Assembly (NCBI GenBank): GCA_025677825.1 | Contig: JAIXMO010000079.1 | Location: forward strand, 1 to 64,000 | DNA from: Helicostylum pulchrum | Lineage: Eukaryota > Mucoromycota > Mucoromycetes > Mucorales > Mucoraceae | DNA length: 64,000 nt | Reading direction: 5' to 3' | Shown: in pieces, positions 1 through 11,348 of the stretch | Position numbering within the stretch: position 1 is the stretch's first letter | How the letters are laid out: each line of letters starts with the position of its first letter | Notes under the pieces: model-generated | Seen by the model: only the letters and a program-made list of their open reading frames with translations | Told to the model about the DNA's origin: nothing | Database searches by the model: none | Made by a program: the position numbers and the translations under genes

Positions 1-91
1 GTTTAATAATATCTTTATACGACTGTTCTTCATTGTCACCGGGTATTGTAATCGCATCAGAAGGAAAAGGCGAAAAGAAAGCTGTAGACAT
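1..91 (-). CDS. N-terminal fragment of an unidentified protein, cut by the window edge
   Basis: Reading the minus strand from an ATG at 89-91 gives an open frame that runs off the left edge. About 30 residues are visible, starting MSTAFFSPFPSD and continuing with an acidic stretch (GDNEEQSYKD). The A/T-rich sequence just upstream resembles the leaders of other genes here. No domain can be recognised in so short a piece, and it could also be a first exon. I assign no function. Confidence 0.4.
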   Translation of the reverse strand, partial: MSTAFFSPFPSDAITIPGDNEEQSYKDIIK

Positions 92-1756
92 GGTATATAT
101 TTTTTAAATGAAAAAAAAAGATAAAAAAAAAAAAAAAAAAAAAAAAAAACCTCAAAGTTTCATACAGTTTGTGACGTTTTTTTATTTGTTTATTATGAAC
201 AACAATATCATCACGTACCCCCAATTCGGTTCAGACTTATTACAGTATCCTTTGGGGGTTACCCTTGTGTGTCTCTGACCCGTGAAGTGCAGTAACAACA
301 ACAGCAACAACTGTTACTGTCGTCGCTTTTATTATTGTTACCTACCTCCTTTTAAACCGAACGCTAGCATATTCGTACTAACAATCTTTTCGATTTGTTA
401 GAATATTTTATCATATAATGTGCCTTTCTTGTATCTACTCACCTTGAACTTAAATAGCAAAATAATTACGTCTCTAAAGTTCTTGAGAAATAAAGTTTGG
501 CACGGAACCAGAGCACCTCTTTTACACCGATAAAGAGTCCACTTGCCGCAAGACTGAGCGAATAAAGGCCTAAAAAAAAAGTACTACGAGTTAAGAGAAA
601 TGAAAAGAATAAGAATCAGTGACATTGCAGTATCAAACATAGCACAACTTACTATTGCGAATAGATGCGTATCAATTCGACTTTTAGACTTTGATTCTTT
701 GTGGTAAGACATGAATCTACCCTTTTCTTGTTTACTAGTAGCCTATTTATAAATTGTTGTTAAAAACACTGAACTATGTTACTCTCGGTCTCAATAACAC
801 AAAATCATTTCAATCTTCGTGGTATCATAGTCTTTGTTTTATGGCGCCTTATTTCTAATTTTTTCGTTGATTTGTGATTCCCTGGTTTGAAGTGCTTGCG
901 CGCAAGACTTTCCCAGGAAAGGTTTTCCTGGTACTGTAAAAAAAAAGATACACGATTCAATTTGCACGGTCGATTAAAAAAAAAACTGGCCTGTTACTTT
1001 TCACTTACCTTTACGGACAAACGATTGCTTCAATAAGAACAGTACCGGTTAGAATAAACATATTTAAGAAAAAAAAAAAGAAGAAAAAAACGAAAAGACA
1101 GACTTTTTAAAATGTGATAAAAAGGATGATAAAATGGGAAGAGGAGTAACTCATCATGGCGTAATTATACTATCATTAATACTCGTATTTGCATATACGT
1201 TAGTTAATTATTTTCATTGTATGTTGTCCCCAACTTGATTCACGCAAGTTTTCCTTTTTATGCGGGATGAAAAAACCAAGTTGGAACGTGTAAATAAATC
1301 ATGCGGCGAGAATTTTAATAAGGAGATCCGTGATCCAACCAGGTAAAAGAGAATAAAAGCGTGCGAGAATCGATTTATGCTCAAAAGATGACATTTCCCT
1401 TTTTAAGCATTTTTAATCATCAAACAAAAAGTAAACAAGTTTGTGCTCAACAAAGTGACGTACATTCGGTCCGTTTTAAAAACTTACAAAATGTTTCTGA
1501 AACCTATAAAAAAAAAATGATGTAAAGTGTCACATCTTTTTTTTCTTTTCTTTTTATTCTAATAATGTTTGATATTTTTAGTTCAAAGCAAATTGTAGGT
1601 CAAAAACTAGTCAATGATTATATCCAAAGAAATACCAATGAGTTCCTCTTTCCTATGAAAAAGTCCAAGTACGACAGTGTAGTATGTATATACAAAAGAA
1701 AAGAAAAAAAGAGAGCTCTACACATTAATATATTTTTTGCAACAAAATAGTATAAT
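92..1756. other. Intergenic region, no gene seen
   Basis: This AT-rich stretch between a minus-strand gene start and a plus-strand gene start is a shared upstream region for two divergent genes. It has A/T homopolymers (for example an A-run near 122-149). The only open frames are short, lack domain features, and overlap each other on both strands near 1565-1812. I see no RNA gene or transposon end. Confidence 0.5.
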
Positions 1757-2947
1757 ATGGAGGAAGATGTCGGTACTTGCTGGAAAAACATGATGACTCT
1801 AAAAAAGTCCACCTTTATGAAAGGATGGAAACCTATTTCCCATCAATTTGATTCACTTTATGAGCAATTATTTCACTACTATTTTGACTATTATGCCACC
1901 GAAATCGAAGAAAAGATTCGGCTCCTCGACCACCCGTTGCAATGGTACCCACCTCAATGGTTCGAGCACGGCAAACCTCTACCTTCTGGTCGCATGGGCC
2001 AAGTCTACTTAATATCCTGTAGAGTCCCACACCAAAGAAAGAGAAGTAAAATGATATTAAGAAAAGTTAACCTCTGCATGGTCCAAAAGAGTATCCCTGA
2101 AGGTGTCGTTGGCATCACCGCTATAAAATCCAAAAACCATTATAAACTCGCCTTTGTTTCTTTCGCTATCGAACATAGTTTAGAACAGTTAATACCTCAA
2201 GTAGATCAGTGGACATTTCAAAAAATCTGTCGATTATCATTACTACTTGCATCTGCTGTACGTGACCTGAAAGATGGCGTGCATCCAAACCTGCAGCCAA
2301 AGAACATACTAATCTCCAATATATACGACGAACAAGCCTTAAAACTAAAACTCGTAGACGGTCAAGACGATTGGCCTCATATACCCTTATCGCCGCGATA
2401 CGGACGATGGCCCTACATCGCTCCCGAAATATGCTACCAATACACCAACCTCTTAACTCAACAATCCAACATCTATTCCTTAGGTATCATACTTTGGCAA
2501 TTAGCCTCCGGCGTTATTTTCCCCACCCACGTCCGTGTTTGTTCCAATCTCTATAAAATAACACCTTTGAAACATCTTCATCCAGCCTATCAAGACTTAA
2601 TTGCTACTTGTTTACAAAAGGATCCAAACAATCGACCTTCTGCTGATACTATTTGTGATACGCTAACTCACATCTTAATGGTTGACATGTCAACGAAGTT
2701 TTACTCACATAGTTTACGTGTGAACGAAATAAGAGATCGTCAGCTTGTCATTGCCAAATATTTAGCTCATAACAATCAACCCAAGCGTGCCTTACAAGAA
2801 TTAATGGAAGGTGCGTCTCTTTCTAAACGTATGATCATGCAAGTCACATTATCGCTAGGTCATCATTATCAAGAAAACACTTTTAATAACCAAAGTATTT
2901 ATTACAATCATGATTTGCCTGATCTAGTACAATTGGGTTACGTATAA
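1757..2947 (+). CDS. Degenerate protein kinase-like protein (probable pseudokinase)
   Basis: A single-exon 396-residue protein with a protein-kinase fold. A glycine-loop-like segment (GKPLPSGRMGQVYL) lies near residues 72-85. The catalytic-loop position reads HPNLQPKN at 176-183 instead of HRDLKPxN, so the base Asp is Asn178. The DFG position reads VDGQ around Asp201. APE is kept at 222-224, followed by a normal C-lobe (IYSLGIILWQL, then KDPNNRPSAD). The C-terminal ~80 residues are helical and may be Sel1/TPR-like, but I cannot confirm this. With the HRD Asp missing, catalysis is doubtful and a scaffold role is likelier. The stop lies 5 bp from the stop of convergent SSN3. The start is the first Met of the frame. 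Confidence 0.75.
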   Translation: MEEDVGTCWKNMMTLKKSTFMKGWKPISHQFDSLYEQLFHYYFDYYATEIEEKIRLLDHPLQWYPPQWFEHGKPLPSGRMGQVYLISCRVPHQRKRSKMILRKVNLCMVQKSIPEGVVGITAIKSKNHYKLAFVSFAIEHSLEQLIPQVDQWTFQKICRLSLLLASAVRDLKDGVHPNLQPKNILISNIYDEQALKLKLVDGQDDWPHIPLSPRYGRWPYIAPEICYQYTNLLTQQSNIYSLGIILWQLASGVIFPTHVRVCSNLYKITPLKHLHPAYQDLIATCLQKDPNNRPSADTICDTLTHILMVDMSTKFYSHSLRVNEIRDRQLVIAKYLAHNNQPKRALQELMEGASLSKRMIMQVTLSLGHHYQENTFNNQSIYYNHDLPDLVQLGYV

Positions 2948-2952
2948 TTTTT

Positions 2953-4541
2953 CTAAGCATTTCTAGGTTTCTTTGCCATTCTACTATTATGATCGTCTTT
3001 ATTCACAACTGCCGCTTTGGATGCTTTTATATCGTTATCCTCTTGTGTAATACGTCGAAGTGGATACTCTACACCTTGCTGTACCAAAACGCTAATAAAA
3101 AAAACAAATAAATAAATAAAAAATAACAGTACTTCACAAAAAAAAAAAAAAAAACTTACTTCATGGATGGTTTTGGTTCTTCTTGGAAATAAGGATGATT
3201 TAAGGCTTTTTCGGCTGTAATTCTTTTAGCTGGATCATATTCTAATAAAGCAGATAACAAATTGAACCCTGATTCACTCTTTGGAATAGACATCGATTGG
3301 AATACTTGTTTCAAATTATTAGCGCACCTAACAAAAAAAAAACAAATATCAGTAAATAATAAATACCAACATCAAAAAAAACTACTTTACTGAGGAAAGG
3401 ATGATATGTGATGATAATCTGGTAATTGATCTATTGTAGGCCATTTCTCCTCTTCAATATATATAAAAAATTAACATTTTGCACAAACACACCAAAAAAA
3501 GACTTACTTGTAGGTGTACCCATAATTTCAAAAATCTTGGTAAGTTGACTTCTTTGAAACGGTACATGTTTTTTACCATCCATTTTCGCTTCCTCTCCTT
3601 TAAATATTGGTTTCAACGCCAACAACTCACCAAAGATACAACCTATGGCCCACATATCGACCGCCTTTGTATAATGTCTCGATCCAAACAACAATTCAGG
3701 CGCTCTGTACCAAATCGTCACTACTACTTTATCACCGCTAAATAAAGGTTGTAATGGTCGATTGAATAATCTTGCAAGACCTAAATCTCCAGTCTTGACA
3801 ATCCCTTCACTTGTTAATAAAACTAAAGAATATATTTTATCAGGCACAATTTTTTTTTTTTATAAAACATTTTTTTACCGTTGGCAGGCTTCAAATCTCG
3901 ATGTAATACCCAGTTGTTATGGAGATACGCAACACCATTAATCAGTTGCCATAGCAGTGATTTGACAATGACTTCGGGAATCGGTTTTCTTTCCGTATGC
4001 AAATGATAATGAATAATTTGCTAAATTCGATTTTTAGATTTGCCAAAAACAGACTACTTATTTCTTTGTGTACTTACTAAAAAATCATGTTCTGCATATT
4101 CAAATACCATAAAAATCGCTTTATCTTCCAACAAGACTTCTTCTAAAGCTACAATATTTTCATGTTTAAGTTCTCTACACAACTAAAAAAAAGTTTTCTT
4201 ATTATTTCTCTCTTTCTCTATTATTTTTTCTTCTTCTTACAGCAATCTCTCTACAAGCAGATTGAGAAATACCAACATAATGATGAGTATCTCCTTCTCT
4301 ATCTGGTTTAAACTTTTTAATAGCGAATTCACGTGGATCGTCCCTTATTGTATAAAATATTTTTTTTTTAGTAATCGTTAAAAAAGAGTGTATACGTCGT
4401 TCTTTTTTTTTACTTGTTTCTTGACTTTGCTTTATAAACACGACCGTAAGTACCAGAACTAATAAATCCAATAATTTCGTATTTGTCCAAGACTTTGGGC
4501 CGACAAGCGTCTCTTTTCAGTTTATATTCTGCCATTGACAT
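2953..4541 (-). CDS. SSN3: Cyclin-dependent kinase 8 / Ssn3 (Mediator kinase)
   Basis: Eight exons can be joined in phase: 4414-4541, 4241-4343, 4078-4182, 3879-4020, 3508-3822, 3391-3451, 3160-3327 and 2953-3091, giving 386 residues. Visible kinase features in order are [11 protein letters not shown] (glycine loop), FAIKKF (ATP lysine), SQSACRE (alphaC helix), [16 protein letters not shown] at the DFG site, the CDK8-type activation segment ending RAPELLFG, and a C-terminal [13 protein letters not shown] motif. CDK8 works with cyclin C in the Mediator kinase module in the nucleus and phosphorylates RNA polymerase II and transcription factors. DLG/DMG in place of DFG is normal for this family. 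The start at 4541 gives MSMAEYK; an internal Met two codons later is an alternative. It shares a 374-bp upstream region with divergent PCCA. Confidence 0.92.
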
Positions 4542-4915
4542 TTTTTTTTTAAAAAAACAAGTGTATAGGTAGTAGTAGTAAGTGAATCCTCCAAAAAAAG
4601 ATAAAAAAGTAGCAATAAAGAAAAAAAAATACGCTGACATTAAAAGTCATTCCCAAGTAATTGATGCCAAATAAACCAAAACCTCCATACTATCATCAAG
4701 ACCTTGTAAACTTACCACAAAAACAAAACTTCCCAGGAGTATTTCGATTTACAATCCATTGCACTTTTTCCCATATTAACCTTTTCGTTTTTAAAAATGA
4801 TATGTGTGTGTGTGTGACCTTGTTTTTTTTCGTGATTTCTCGAGAAATAAAAATCCTTTTCGTCCTTTCCCACACACCCTTCTCTACTCCCCCCTCTTTC
4901 TTTTCCCACCAAACA
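4542..4915. promoter_or_regulatory. Divergent promoter region between SSN3 and PCCA
   Basis: This 374-bp gap separates the ATG of SSN3 (minus strand) from the ATG of PCCA (plus strand), so both promoters must lie here. It starts with a T-run/A-run dyad at about 4541-4557. Next to the PCCA start it has a pyrimidine-rich leader (about 4860-4910). No specific factor site can be assigned by eye. Confidence 0.5.
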
Positions 4916-7314
4916 ATGTCACAACAACGTATACTACAATTGGTAAAGAACACCCCACCCCTATTGTTAAGAACTCGTCTCTTCACACATACTTTATCCT
5001 CTCGTATTTACAATGTTCCTTTTATAACTACAAAAAGGGGTATTCAAACCCATACCATACCTACCACGATAGAACCTATAACCACCACGTTTTCCTTACC
5101 ACCGAGTACTTATAAAAAGGTATATAACCAACTTTAAAAGTAAACTCACCACAGCGCACTAAAAAACATATATATGTAGACTTTTAAAAAATTACTAGTT
5201 GCTAACAGAGGAGAGATTGCGTGTCGAATTATCAAAACCGCCAAAAAAATGGGTATTAAAACCGTAGCCGTCTACAGCGATTTAGATGCCAATGCTCTTC
5301 ATGTTCAATTAGCAGATGAAGCAGTATACCTGGGTTCAGCAGACCCTTCCGAGTCTTACCTTTCGATACAACGCATTATGTCCGCTGTACACCAGTCAGG
5401 CGCCGAAGCAGTTCATCCCGGGTACGGATTTTTAAGTGAGAACCCCACATTCGTCAAAGTGCTCGACGAAAACAACGTCATCTTTGTGGGACCCAAAGCA
5501 AGTGCAATTGCGGCTATGGGAGATAAAATTCAAAGTAAATTAATTGCTAAAGAAAGTGGGGTCAATTGTATACCTGGGTTTGATGGCGAGGTCAGGACGG
5601 TTGATCATGCTACCGAGATTGCAAATAAAATTGGGTACCCTGTCATGATTAAAGCAAGCGCTGGAGGAGGAGGAAAGGGAATGAGGATTGCATGGTATTG
5701 TAGCTATACAAAGTTTTTTCTTATATACTTACTTTTTTTTTTTCAGGAACGATAAAGATTTAAAGGATGGTTACAAGTTAGCTAAACAAGAATCAAAATC
5801 TTCTTTTGGTGATGACAGATTACTAATTGAAAAATACATTGATAATCCAAGACATATCGAAGTTCAAGTACTAGGAGACAATTTCGGCAACGTTCTTTAT
5901 TTACCAGAACGAGAATGTTCAATTCAAAGAAGAAACCAAAAAGTGATTGAAGAATCACCTAGTATCCGTGTCGATAAAGAGACCCGAAAGAAGATGGGAG
6001 AACAAGCCATTGCACTTGCAAAACACGTTGGATATAATTCGGCTGGTACCGTAGAATTTTTAATGGACGAGAACAAGAATTTTTACTTTTTAGAAATGAA
6101 TACCAGACTACAAGTAGAGCACCCTATTACCGAATACGTCACCGGATTAGACTTAGTTGAACAAATGTTATATTCTGCTTCCAATTACCCATTAGATTTA
6201 CTTCAAAAAGATATTAAAATCAATGGCTGGGCCTGTGAGTCTCGCGTTTACGCTGAAGATCCCGAGAAATACTTGCCATCTGTCGGTAGATTATTAACGT
6301 ACCAAGAGCCACTCGCCGTAGAAAATAAAGTAAGATGTGATTCTGGGTTCATTGAAGGGTCCGAGATGTATGTAGAATACGACCCACTTATCTGTAAATT
6401 GGTCACACACGGTCAATCAAGAAAGGAAGCCATCAATTTAATGACCCAGGCCTTGGACGAATATGTGATTAAAGGTGTCACGCACAATATACCATTACTA
6501 AGAGCCGTCTTTGCTCATCCCCGATTTCAAGACGGTACACACATCACCACTCATTTCTTGGCTGAAGAGTACCCACATGGATTTCAAACAGAACATTTAA
6601 CCGGTGAATCATTTCAGCAGCTGGCTGCTGTGACCGGTGCTATTTGGATAAAAAGAGAGAATAGACAAGGAAACAATGTGTCTTGTTTAGATCAAGATTT
6701 ATGGGTTCAAATCACTGATGAGCAATCTCAAAAAACTACCAGTACGAAAATCACTATTAAGCATAATCATGGCGACGAATTTGAGGTAACATATAAACTA
6801 GAGAGAGAAAAAGGAAAAGAAAGCTTATAACAAATAATAATAGGCTTCTTCAGATATAATGGAAAAAATCAACTTTTCTTCAGATTGGCCATGTAACGGA
6901 TTACTGGCACGCTCCTATTTTGGAGACCAAGCCGAAAAAAGTTTAGTGATTCAGTACCTGGACCCGTTAGAGTTAGGGTTTAGAATCCAATACCACGGTA
7001 GTAAATATCGAATTCATATTCTGGAATCCGAGCAATATAAATTATCGAAATATATAAAGACGAAATCCGTAGAACAACAAAGTAAAGTAGTATCGAGTCC
7101 AATGCCTGGTAGGATTATAAGTATCGCAGTAAACGAAGGAGAAGAAGTGTTTGAGGGCACTGAACTTGTGGTGGTAGAAGCCATGAAGATGCAAAACATT
7201 TTACGGACTCCTCGTATTGGTACAATTAAAAAGATTCATGTACAACCCGGAAATAATGTTAAAACAGGTCAAATCTTGATTGAATTTAATGAGGATCCAC
7301 AAGCAACTGTTTAA
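4916..7314 (+). CDS. PCCA: Propionyl-CoA carboxylase alpha subunit, mitochondrial
   Basis: Four exons (4916-5119, 5180-5694, 5747-6785, 6844-7314) give 742 residues. The first ~65 residues are basic and Ser/Thr-rich with few acids, as in a mitochondrial presequence. The biotin carboxylase domain follows: [13 protein letters not shown], the ATP-grasp glycine loop [24 protein letters not shown] and [15 protein letters not shown]. The linker ([14 protein letters not shown]) matches PCCA better than methylcrotonyl-CoA or pyruvate carboxylase. The C-terminal biotin-carrier domain has VEAMKMQN, with the biotin acceptor at Lys701. The enzyme makes methylmalonyl-CoA from propionyl-CoA with a beta subunit not seen here. 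Intron 3 (6786-6843) is inferred because reading through meets a stop, while acceptor 6843 restores frame. Dikarya generally use the methylcitrate cycle, so retention is notable. Confidence 0.9.
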
Positions 7315-7447
7315 AACGGAGACCTAAAAAAAAACATTTTTTTTTTTTTACTGCTTATAAGCACATCGAGAATCATTTTTTTCCTTTTTCTTTTTTTTTT
7401 TTTAGCTTTTTTTTAAAAAAAGAAATATATATATATCATAATAAACT

Positions 7448-9912
7448 ATGAAATTTGGACATACACTTCGTACTTCATTAAACCCAGACTGGACATTTCA
7501 TTACGTTGGTAAAAAAAAAAAACCCCTTTTTGTTTGTATTTAAATATGAAACTTTACGAGAGACCTGACCTTCTCTATTTAGCTTATGAAGACCTGAAAT
7601 TAATTTTGAAAAAGGAAGTCCTTAACGGTGTTTGGACCGAAGAAAGTGAAAGTAAATTTGTCGAACTTTTAGAAAAGGAACTTGATAAAGTATTTTCATT
7701 CCAGCGCGTTAAGCTTGGAGAAATTAACTGTCGTATCCAAATTGAGGCACGCGAAGTAGATATCCTTTGTCAATCCGAGAACCACGAGGAAGATGAGTTT
7801 ACTGCATCTGAAATCGAGCTGGGTCATATCATTGCCGATGTACATGATTTAGCAAAGTTTACTAGATTGAATTATACTGGATTTTTAAAGATCATAAAGA
7901 AGCATGATGTAAGTTATCAAACACAAAAAAAAAAAAGAAAAAAAAAGAGATGATATTGAAAGACAGTTGGTTAAACAACCCAATCATATATCGCACGTGG
8001 GGGGAGAAATAAATAAATAAATCTAAACTTTTTATCTTTCTCATTGCAGAAAGTGACAGGATGGCCTTTAAAGCCCATGTTCGGTGTTCGTTTAAATGCT
8101 AAACCTTTTTATAAAGAAAACTATGATGACTTGATCATTCGTATTTCTACTTTATATGATCGTGTACGTACTCGTGGAAAAGAAAGAGGTGGTGATGCTT
8201 CTGCTGGTGGTAAGCAAGCTGCTTTTGTTAGAAATACTACTAAATACTGGTAAGTAAGCATATTTTTTATTATTATTATTGTGTGTATGGTAATTGATTT
8301 TCTTTTAACGTGTATAGGGTGCACCCTGATAATATCACTGAACTTAAATTGGTAATTCTCAAACATTTACCTGTATTGGTGTTTAATCCCAACAAGGAAT
8401 TCGAAGCCCAAGATTCAGCTATTACTAGTGTTTATTACGATAACGAAGATTTCGAATTATATATGGGTAGATTAGAGAAAAGTGAGGGCGCAGAGGCAAT
8501 TCGTATGCGTTGGTATGGAGGTATGGATTCAAATACCGTATTTGTGGAACGTAAAACCCATCATGAAGATTGGACAGGTGAAAAGTCCGTCAAGGCACGT
8601 TTTCCAATCAAAGAAAAGTACCTCAATCAATTCCTTAATGGAACTTATACAACTGATGAATTATTTCAAAAGACTAGAGAGCAAGGACGTAAATCTGAAA
8701 AGGAAATTGCCGAATTAGAACAGTTGGCACAGGAAGTACAATACACTACTTTAACTAAAAGACTTAATCCTATCATGCGTACCTTTTATAATCGTACTGC
8801 TTTCCAGTTACCAGGTGATGCTCGTGTTCGTATTAGTTTAGATACTGAATTATCCTTGATTCGTGAAGATAACGAAGGTAAACCAAGATCTGGTGAAAAC
8901 TGGCGTCGTATGGATATTGGTGTTGATTACCCCTTCAAACAATTACCTGAATCTGATATTTGTCGTTTCCCTTATGCTGTCTTGGAAGTTAAACTTCAAA
9001 CTCATGTTGGTCAAGAACCTCCTCAATGGGTATTAGAACTAGTAAATTCTCACCTGGTCGAATCTGTACCCAAATTCTCAAAGTTTATTCATGGTTGTGC
9101 TACCTTATTAGAGGACAAGATCAACGTTTTACCTTTTTGGTTACCTCAAATGGATGTTGATATTAGAAAGCCTCGTAACAAAGTTTTTGGTGTTTCAAGA
9201 CCAGATGCACTTTCCAGTAGTTCGGTCTCTGGTAGCAGTGGTAGTGCTTACGATGGTTCAAAACTAACCACAGACGAACATGTTCAAATTACAATGCGTG
9301 ATGCAACTGAGTCTACTCCTTTACTTATCGGCGATGGTAACTTTCATACACCTACCAGCCGCGATATCGAAGGTGGCGATGGACTTATAAAGACATTATC
9401 ACCCGCGGGTCTAAAGACATTATTCAAGAAATCAAAGACAATATTCATTAGAAAGGAAGTAGCAACCACAACGAATTCTCGTGGTCGTCCTATTCCTTCA
9501 AAGGCTCCCCCCGCAAAGACTTATTTTGCTAACGAGCGTACATTTTTGCATTGGTTAAAATTCACCTTGTTGTTAGGCGCTTTAGCTATTGGTCTCTTAA
9601 ACTTTTCCGATAAAGTAGGCCGTATTTCTGCATGTTTTTTTACCTTACTTTCAATGTCAGTCATGATTTATGCTCTTCATAAATACCACGATCGTGCTGA
9701 TCGTGTTGAGAGAAATGAACTTGGTGATTATTCTGATAAATATGGTCCTGCAGTGTTAACGGTCTTTTTAGTTGTCGCCATTGCAATTAATATGTTCCGT
9801 AAGTTTTTTCTCTCCTTTTTTTTTTTGCTTTAAATATATGTATTAACCGCCAACTCTTTTTTTTTTTTTTATAGTTCGCTTGGCTGCCGATGGCGCTGAA
9901 TGGAACTCATAA
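7448..9912 (+). CDS. VTC4: Vacuolar transporter chaperone 4, polyphosphate polymerase (SPX-VTC-DUF202)
   Basis: Five exons (7448-7508, 7583-7908, 8050-8249, 8318-9798, 9875-9912) give 701 residues. The order is an N-terminal SPX domain (MKFGHTL, then AYEDLKL and [15 protein letters not shown]), which in this family binds inositol pyrophosphates; a central tunnel-type polymerase domain ([42 protein letters not shown]); a Ser/Gly-rich linker; and three C-terminal hydrophobic segments of the VTC/DUF202 type. Vtc4 is the catalytic subunit that polymerises ATP gamma-phosphate into polyphosphate and moves it into the vacuole. The basic residues and the EVKL glutamate of the active site appear intact, which supports Vtc4 over non-catalytic Vtc2/3. 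It lies 134 bp downstream of PCCA on the same strand. Confidence 0.93.
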
Positions 9913-10148
9913 AAAAAAATTATTCATTTGTTGAGAGAGACAAAGAAAAAAAAATACACCAGTCTATTATATACTTTTTAGCAAGGAGAAATGGATATAC
10001 ATATTTATATTCTCCTATATCATATTATATTATTATTTTTTATTTATTAAAAAAAACGAAATAATGCATTCTACATAATGTTGCCTATATCCCCCCAGAG
10101 AGCCACAATACGTCTTTTTTTTTAATATATTACAGTTTTCCTTTCAGG

Positions 10149-10400
10149 CACAAATTTTTATTTTTCAGACTAACAGAAGTTGCTTTTCAGGTTTTGCGAT
10201 AAAAAAAAATCAGACGTTTGTTATGCTCATATTCAGATTCTTTACAAGTATATTTGGACTTAACATAGCAAAAGTTCTTTTGATAAACATCTAACCCAAA
10301 AAAGATTTGAATGTCTAATCCAACCTTGATAATATTCAGCAGTGACAGTAGCGCATGCAACAGCAATTTTGGTTGTAAGTTGATCCACCTTACTCAATTG
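10149..10400 (-). repeat. Left arm of a perfect 252-bp inverted repeat
   Basis: Compared base by base with the reverse complement of 13770-14021, I found no mismatch, including a 9-base A/T homopolymer. It encodes, on the minus strand, the last residues of a DDE transposase (LSKVDQLTTKIAVACATVTA onward), followed by its 3' untranslated tail. The outer 16 bp to the TA dinucleotide diverge from the right arm. Confidence 0.92.
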
Positions 10401-10775
10401 ATATCTTCTAGCGTTTTTCTTGACTTTTGCCCAACAATCTTCAATAGGATTAAGAAATGGAGAGTAAGGAGGTAGGAAAAGAGGCTTTTTTGAGTTGAGG
10501 AAATTCTTTCTGAATCAAAGCAGCATCGCTTGATTCAAGCGGCTCAACTGTACAAAAATTGATTGCTCCCCATGAAGCTATACATCCAATGATACTCAAG
10601 GTCACTCCTTTTAAGGCGGTACTGTAACAATTGCAGGCTAACCTATACGAGACCAAGGACGTTTTCGTATCTGATGTGCATTAAATCCTGATCCATTCAT
10701 GAAAACACAGTTTCCCATATAATCTATACCGGTAGCCTTTCATTGCACTAGAATATCAAAACGTAATTTTAGCGT
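10260..10775 (-). pseudogene. Decayed Tc1/mariner-type DDE transposase
   Basis: Reading the minus strand from about 10775 gives recognisable transposase sequence: GIDYMGNCVFMNGSGFNAHQ, then RPWSRIG, KGVTLSIIGCIASWGAINF, then LPPYSPFLNPIEDCWAKVKK and a C-terminus ending at the stop 10260-10262. The frame is broken by TGA at 10740-10742, TAG at 10638-10640, a one-base shift near 10615, and loss of the middle part with the second catalytic Asp near 10480. The first catalytic Asp (VFVDEAG in relatives) reads Asn. It is clearly inactive. The family assignment rests on the LPPYSPxLNPIE motif. Confidence 0.8.
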
Positions 10776-11348
10776 ACTAGGTCATAGTTTTTTTTTTTGG
10801 AAAGTTCTGTTATTTCAAAGTTCATTAGAGCAACATTAAAAAAGTACGGGATCTTTCGCTCCCATCACAGTATTGCAATGGTAAGAATTTTAATTTAGAG
10901 AATGATTGAGAAGTTAAACCGTCTAACAGCGACGGCAGATTAGATATATAAAACGAATAAGCTTTTGAGTGAGTATTCAGGATTAACTGAGATCAAATAC
11001 CAATTTAAATCTGTACAATTAACTGTTTCAAGAATACTTCGTAAGATTGTTCGAAGTAATGATTTTAATTAATATTGAAAACAAAAAGAGATTATTGTTT
11101 AACCTGATAAGGTTTTTCTCAATAATATGTTTGTTCATTTGATCTTGCACATTAACACATTTATATATTTAAACTTTCGTTACATTCTTAAGGAGAAGGC
11201 CGTCTCTATCTGACTTTATATCTAAGCTAGAGTCTCTCTTGGTTTCAAAGCAACAAGCTTTTACTCACAGGAACAACCACGTGAAGGTGTAGACTATCTG
11301 TTCCCAACCCCAGACCCCAACATGCTGATACTTTCACCATCCATCTCC
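10776..11348. other. Non-coding part of the repeat island
   Basis: AT-rich sequence with no open frame of note. Sequence from about 11210 onward (for example CCCCAGACCCCAACATGC near 11311) resembles the second half-unit of the tandem repeat that follows, so a degenerate earlier copy probably begins here. Confidence 0.4.

Noticed and set aside
1565..1750. Open frame of 61 codons just upstream of the pseudokinase, on the plus strand
   Set aside because: Lysine-rich, AT-driven composition, stops before the kinase start, and overlaps a similar frame on the other strand. It is part of the 5' flank.
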